From positions 45,860,384-45,924,383 of the forward strand of contig NC_037093.1 in assembly GCF_002994745.2 (NCBI RefSeq): a DNA stretch of 64,000 nucleotides, in the 5' to 3' direction. Origin of the DNA: Rosa chinensis. Lineage: Eukaryota; Streptophyta; Magnoliopsida; Rosales; Rosaceae. Made by a program: the position numbers and the translations under genes. This document shows, piece by piece, positions 60,223-64,000 of the stretch; positions within the stretch are counted from its first letter, which is position 1; every line of letters begins with the position of its first letter. Under the pieces are notes generated by a model that saw only the letters and a list, made by a program, of their open reading frames with translations, had not been told where the DNA came from and did no database searches.

Positions 60223-60372
60223 GTGGAGATCGGGGGGAGAGCGAGAGAGTTTGGGAAGGAGAGAGAGACTGAGAGGAGATGGATGGGTTTAAATTTAATT
60301 AATAGAGGCAAAATTGTCACTAGAGGTTAGATTGGGTAAATGAGGTTAAAAAACTGGTGCGGGAGTAAGTGG

Positions 60373-60471
60373 GCAATGTTTAGTCTTTTTTTTTTGATTT
60401 GTCAATCACACGGTGTCCTCAAAGGCTTCCTAGGCCCAGAGACTAATCCGTGCTCGGGGCAATGTTTAGTC
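60373..60471 (-). mobile_element. 5'-truncated SINE insertion with 13-bp target duplication
   Basis: The insert (60386-60458, 73 bp) begins with a T-run (the tail, read in reverse) and contains CAAAGGCTTCCTAGGCCCAG, the 3' tail of the SINE family at 14887 and 45245. GCAATGTTTAGTC flanks it at 60373-60385 and 60459-60471. It sits in the right terminal inverted repeat of the MULE and so entered after that element. Confidence 0.9.
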
Positions 60472-60507
60472 TAAAATTGGGTAAGTGGTCACGGCCCCAT
60501 AATTATT

Positions 60508-61641
60508 TGTACCAACAGTATTTTTAGAACATAATACAACTCCACAGGAAGTTTTATGAAAATTAATTTCAGCTCTAAAAAAATTTAATTGAACTCCACA
60601 ATAGCTAGCTGACCATTGACGTAAGACTGTAAAAATAGGACGTCATGAGTTGAGAGCGAAGAATATCTCTTCTAAGTATGCAAAGTATTCTCTCAAAAAA
60701 AAAAAAAAACAGTATGCAAAGTAGTGTTTGCTTCATGCAAAATAATGAATGAGATGCCATAAGCATTGATCACGAGGATGCTTCTTTCCTTTGGATTTTA
60801 GATCTTGCATGTGATATAAGCAAAAGGTGGCCTTGGGTTCTATCTCTGTGTCTACACATGTTCAGATAAGTTAAACAAATGTTGGCCACAACTTATTTCT
60901 CCTTTTCTAAACTGAAAGAACAGCCCAACAAAAAACGGTAAAAACCAGAAGAAAGAACATAAAAACAAGTAGGCAAAACAACAAGAAGCCAGGGGCAGAA
61001 AACCATGACCAATCATGTGCCATTTTACCGAGTTGCATATATTTTAGCCAATTCCCCCCTCTAATTCTTGTTTGAAAATTCTTATTTTTCAAACAATAAT
61101 AAAATCTTCGGCCAATTTTTGTTACATTTTTTTGGTGGACCAGAAATTTTATAAAGCCCAAATGTAAGAAGCAACCCCTAATTTATCTGTGGGTAGAGTT
61201 GAAGGTTGTTCCAGATTTGATCAATATCCGTCCTCGTCCTCATTATCTCTGTGTTCTTGATTGGATGCATGTACAAGGGAACAAGCAATCCCTCAGGTTA
61301 CTACTTGTGAAGAAATCTGATTTTCATGGTCTGTTGGTTTTGTTTTCTTCTTTATTTTGATGCAAGCAGCCAAGCAGGTTTGCCGTTGTGCAGTGATTCT
61401 CCAAGTCCAATTACTGATCAAATATTTTTTATTAATAACTTTGCAGTGACAAATCATACAGTTGCATTAAAATTATAATTTTACATTGTTTACAATGTAA
61501 AATCACAGTACATGATACATCTTACAGTTCTAGTGTTACATGGATTTACCCACTAACATTCTACTAGTACTCTTATCTTACTCAAAATGCCCATTTTCAG
61601 TGGCAATAATCACAATGCTTTGGTTACCTTATCCATCTTGA
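60508..61641. other. Intergenic region downstream of the SKU5-like gene
   Basis: No gene is supported. It includes the 3' flank of the minus-strand multicopper oxidase and an A-run near 60695-60710. Confidence 0.5.
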
Positions 61642-64000
61642 TTACCCAATGAAAGCACCAAATGCTACGAGTAATAGAACCAAAATTGTTGTGCTCGAAC
61701 AGGACATTGAAGGTGAACTGGAAAACTTGACTCGCTGAGCTTGGTCTCTGGAAAAGATAACCAAATAAAACTATGCATTAGCAAAGTGGTTTTACAGGAA
61801 TTTTGTGTGAATATAAGTTTCAAGGGACATGGTATAAATAATCTGAATCAAAAGTATCGGCCAAATTTCTGATGTCTTACTTCTGTAAAGAGGAAAGTAC
61901 TCCACAGTAAATGGCATTATCAGGCAAACCAGCTTCAGATCCATCACTCTCAGGATTAACAACGCTGATATAAAGTTCTTGGCCTAGATACCATGAGTCC
62001 AGATTCTCTGCACGAAGGTTCCAAATGCCGGCGCTATCAAGAGAAATCAATATGGCTGTCCAAGCTCCCGGAAAGACCTGTATACATATGAGCATGAAGC
62101 AGTCTGTTAACAATACACAATCAACATAGTAGAATCAACAAAAAATACTTCCATTCATTAAGTATGAGTAAAATATTAGAGACTAAAGACTGCAATGACA
62201 ACTAGGTAATGCAAAAACCTATAACATAATGGAATTAATGGTTCAACTCCCAGATTAATCAATTGAAAAAAATCATGATATACTGTTTTGATTAAGTATC
62301 TGTTTTGAAGCTATAAGTCTCCTACGAAAAATGTCCTAAGCAGTTGGCTCTTAATAGTAAAGCATTTGATCCAAGGTACCTGTGTAGTGCAGCGAGCAAC
62401 GCCATCCCATTTGTTGTAAGTGCCTCTGCTATTCTCTGTCCACACTCCAAAATCCATACTACAGGGCAATCATTCAATAATGTTTATAAGTTTCCAGTTC
62501 AACAAGTAGAAATAGAGGCAGAATGATTTTCAAAATAAGAGCTCACCCCACGACAAAAAATGCATAGCCATCCATATGGTAGTTCTGAACAGTGGTATCA
62601 TTGTTCTGAAAGATGATTTCCATGAAACCTTTGAAAGTACCATTTATTAAAGATGTGTCAAGTTTCGCCGGTCTGTTCATCAATTTATTTGGAAAGTCAA
62701 GCTTGTAAACTCCTGAAATGTTGAATTGCTGGGCGAGCTTAAGCGGTGTCGAAGGTGTGAAATATGAAATACCATTGAGGGTTGTGCGCCACTTCCCATT
62801 TATAAGCTCTGCAGGTCTGTTTAGGATTACGTAGAAATCTGTAACGGTAATTTCACCATATTTAAAAGAACCTTGCGGGTTTGGACGAGCAGCACCAGCA
62901 GAGACATTCCACCTACGGTTTAGAAACGATCATGAGAGTAAGCCCAGCATATGAGAACTAAAATATCCATAAAAGAAAGGATAAAAATGAAATTAAGATA
63001 ACCGGTATTCTGGTAGGCAAGTAAAATCTTTCCCTAATTTTTTTGGATTAGCATCATTTAACCTTCTCATATGAATATAAAACAAAAGCTGGTGGACAAG
63101 AATTATTTGGCCAGCCAGTGATATTGAAATAAGGGGTTAGCAGTTGTTAAGCAGTCTGTCCATTTGAAAATGATTATCATAAAAGTTTTTAGCGGAAGTT
63201 AATGAGCCTTTTTGTTTTCATCAGTGCAATATGTTATTAATTCAAAAAGACACATAGTTAACTACAACCTTATAGATCTTGCTTGATTCATTGAGAAATA
63301 TGTGTCGAAATCATTAGGAGGATCAGGGAGAGGACCTGATGCAGGTCCCTGAGAATTGGAGTAGTGTAAGATGGCAACTCCAGTCGCTTTAGCCCATGAA
63401 GATGAATTCACAAAACGAGGGCTGGCAACAACGTAGTAATCACTGCTGGCATTCTGATCCATTGTAACCAAGAATGAAAACGACTGACCAACATGAATAT
63501 CCATATTAGCATAGTTCTGCTGAACTGTGTACGATCCTTCAGTCTCCACAAGGAGTAAGTTATGATTTTGTATCCTGAAATTCAAGCTAGTTGAGATGCC
63601 AACGTTGTGCACCCGGAAGCGGTATGTCTTTCCTGTTCCAGGCAATTACAGTATTGGCTCCCATTAAAACTGGAAGGTAATAAAAGTGCATATGAAAATA
63701 TAGCAGTAGAATAGTAAACTAGTAAAACCCAAAGTAGAACTAAACCCAAAAGGGTGTTTAACAATTCAATGAAATGCTAAGTTGCCAACCTAAAAAGAAG
63801 ACCACTCCCTCCAAAGAAGAATCATTATTTTTCTCAGAAACTGAATACCGTACATGTATATATAATTCTGGTAGATTTATAAGACAAATCAAATTCATAT
63901 ACAAAAACAAGCAAAACATTTCCCAGATATGTACCTGGTTCAACATTTATTGTAAGGAAAGGAAAGCCGTCTGGAACAATTGCCTCATTAAAGCGAAAGG
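61642..64000 (-). CDS. SKU5-similar multicopper oxidase-like protein, 3' part
   Basis: The gene runs off the right edge. Exons: from beyond 64000 to 63935, 63632-63269, 62912-62547, 62458-62380, 62077-61881 and 61747-61642. The visible part starts in the first cupredoxin domain (FNEAIVPDGFPFLTINVEPG), continues GKTYRFRVHNVGISTSLNFR and the second domain, then the third (NYHMDGYAFFVVGMDFG). The latter replaces the His-rich copper site of true ascorbate oxidases, as in SKS proteins. The C-terminus (SSSPSMSCSSTTILVLLLVA) is a small-residue site plus hydrophobic tail, fitting a GPI-anchor signal. SKU5-family proteins sit at the plasma membrane and wall and affect directional growth. Oxidase activity is not expected from the missing copper ligands. 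Confidence 0.92.

Larger units (their letters stand above)
58779..60507. mobile_element. Non-autonomous Mutator-like element with perfect 9-bp target duplication
   Basis: The element (58788-60498, 1711 bp) begins GGGGAAATGATCATTTACCC and ends GGGTAAGTGGTCACGGCCCC. The imperfect terminal inverted repeats extend about 80 bp (shared ATTGCCCACTT, TTTACCCAA blocks). ATAATTATT flanks it at 58779-58787 and 60499-60507. Its terminus matches that of the ULP/transposase MULE at 34482, so that family could mobilise it. Inside are the G/C-run motif array, GC-rich sequence (59640-60100) with proline/serine-rich frames of no clear family, a GA microsatellite and a truncated SINE. Confidence 0.95.

Noticed and set aside
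60038..60330. Arg-Glu repeat frames
   Set aside because: They are translations of the (GA)40 microsatellite.

Overview
The window is nuclear DNA of a flowering plant, almost certainly a eudicot. The genes have short exons with GT-AG introns. The conserved families are plant-specific or plant-typical: lipoxygenase, SKU5-like multicopper oxidase, serine carboxypeptidase-like protein, plant mobile domain and WUSCHEL-type homeodomain. The repeats are plant transposon classes. Rosaceae is a guess from the general look of the repeats, not something shown here.

Layout. 1-3.4 kb is AT-rich with, at most, a leader-like transcript. 3.4-34.5 kb is a nested transposon block. It holds a CACTA terminus, a decayed plant-mobile-domain gene, a WUSCHEL pseudogene and a minus-strand Ty3/gypsy pol with two RNase H domains (Tat-type). 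That pol is split by a 3.8-kb CACTA element that carries a captured NHL-protein fragment and a SINE. Next comes a 3.6-kb inverted duplication of a gypsy LTR plus gag, joined to a Mutator-like element with a ULP-protease gene and a MURA-type transposase on opposite strands. 34.5-38.2 kb holds small repeats and two MITEs with perfect 9-bp target duplications. 38.3-55.2 kb is the gene-rich part: lipoxygenase (+), FAD-dependent oxidoreductase (-), PARN-like protein (-), zuotin-type DnaJ/SANT protein (+) and serine carboxypeptidase-like protein (-). 55.2-58.2 kb carries minisatellites and a doubtful small gene. 58.8-60.5 kb is a complete non-autonomous Mutator-like element with a 9-bp target duplication. 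61.6 kb to the window end is the 3' part of an SKU5-like gene (-).

The conserved genes are independent loci and not a pathway. The PARN-like and DnaJ genes share a compact divergent promoter with two adjacent G-boxes. The most unusual signals are the inverted LTR-gag duplication, which would give a long hairpin RNA if transcribed, and a dispersed inverted motif (TTATTG, C-run, AATAAT) found in both Mutator-like elements and absent from the gene region between them. Exon boundaries were placed by splice consensus, family resemblance and reading phase. The joined coding lengths of the complete multi-exon genes are all divisible by three.
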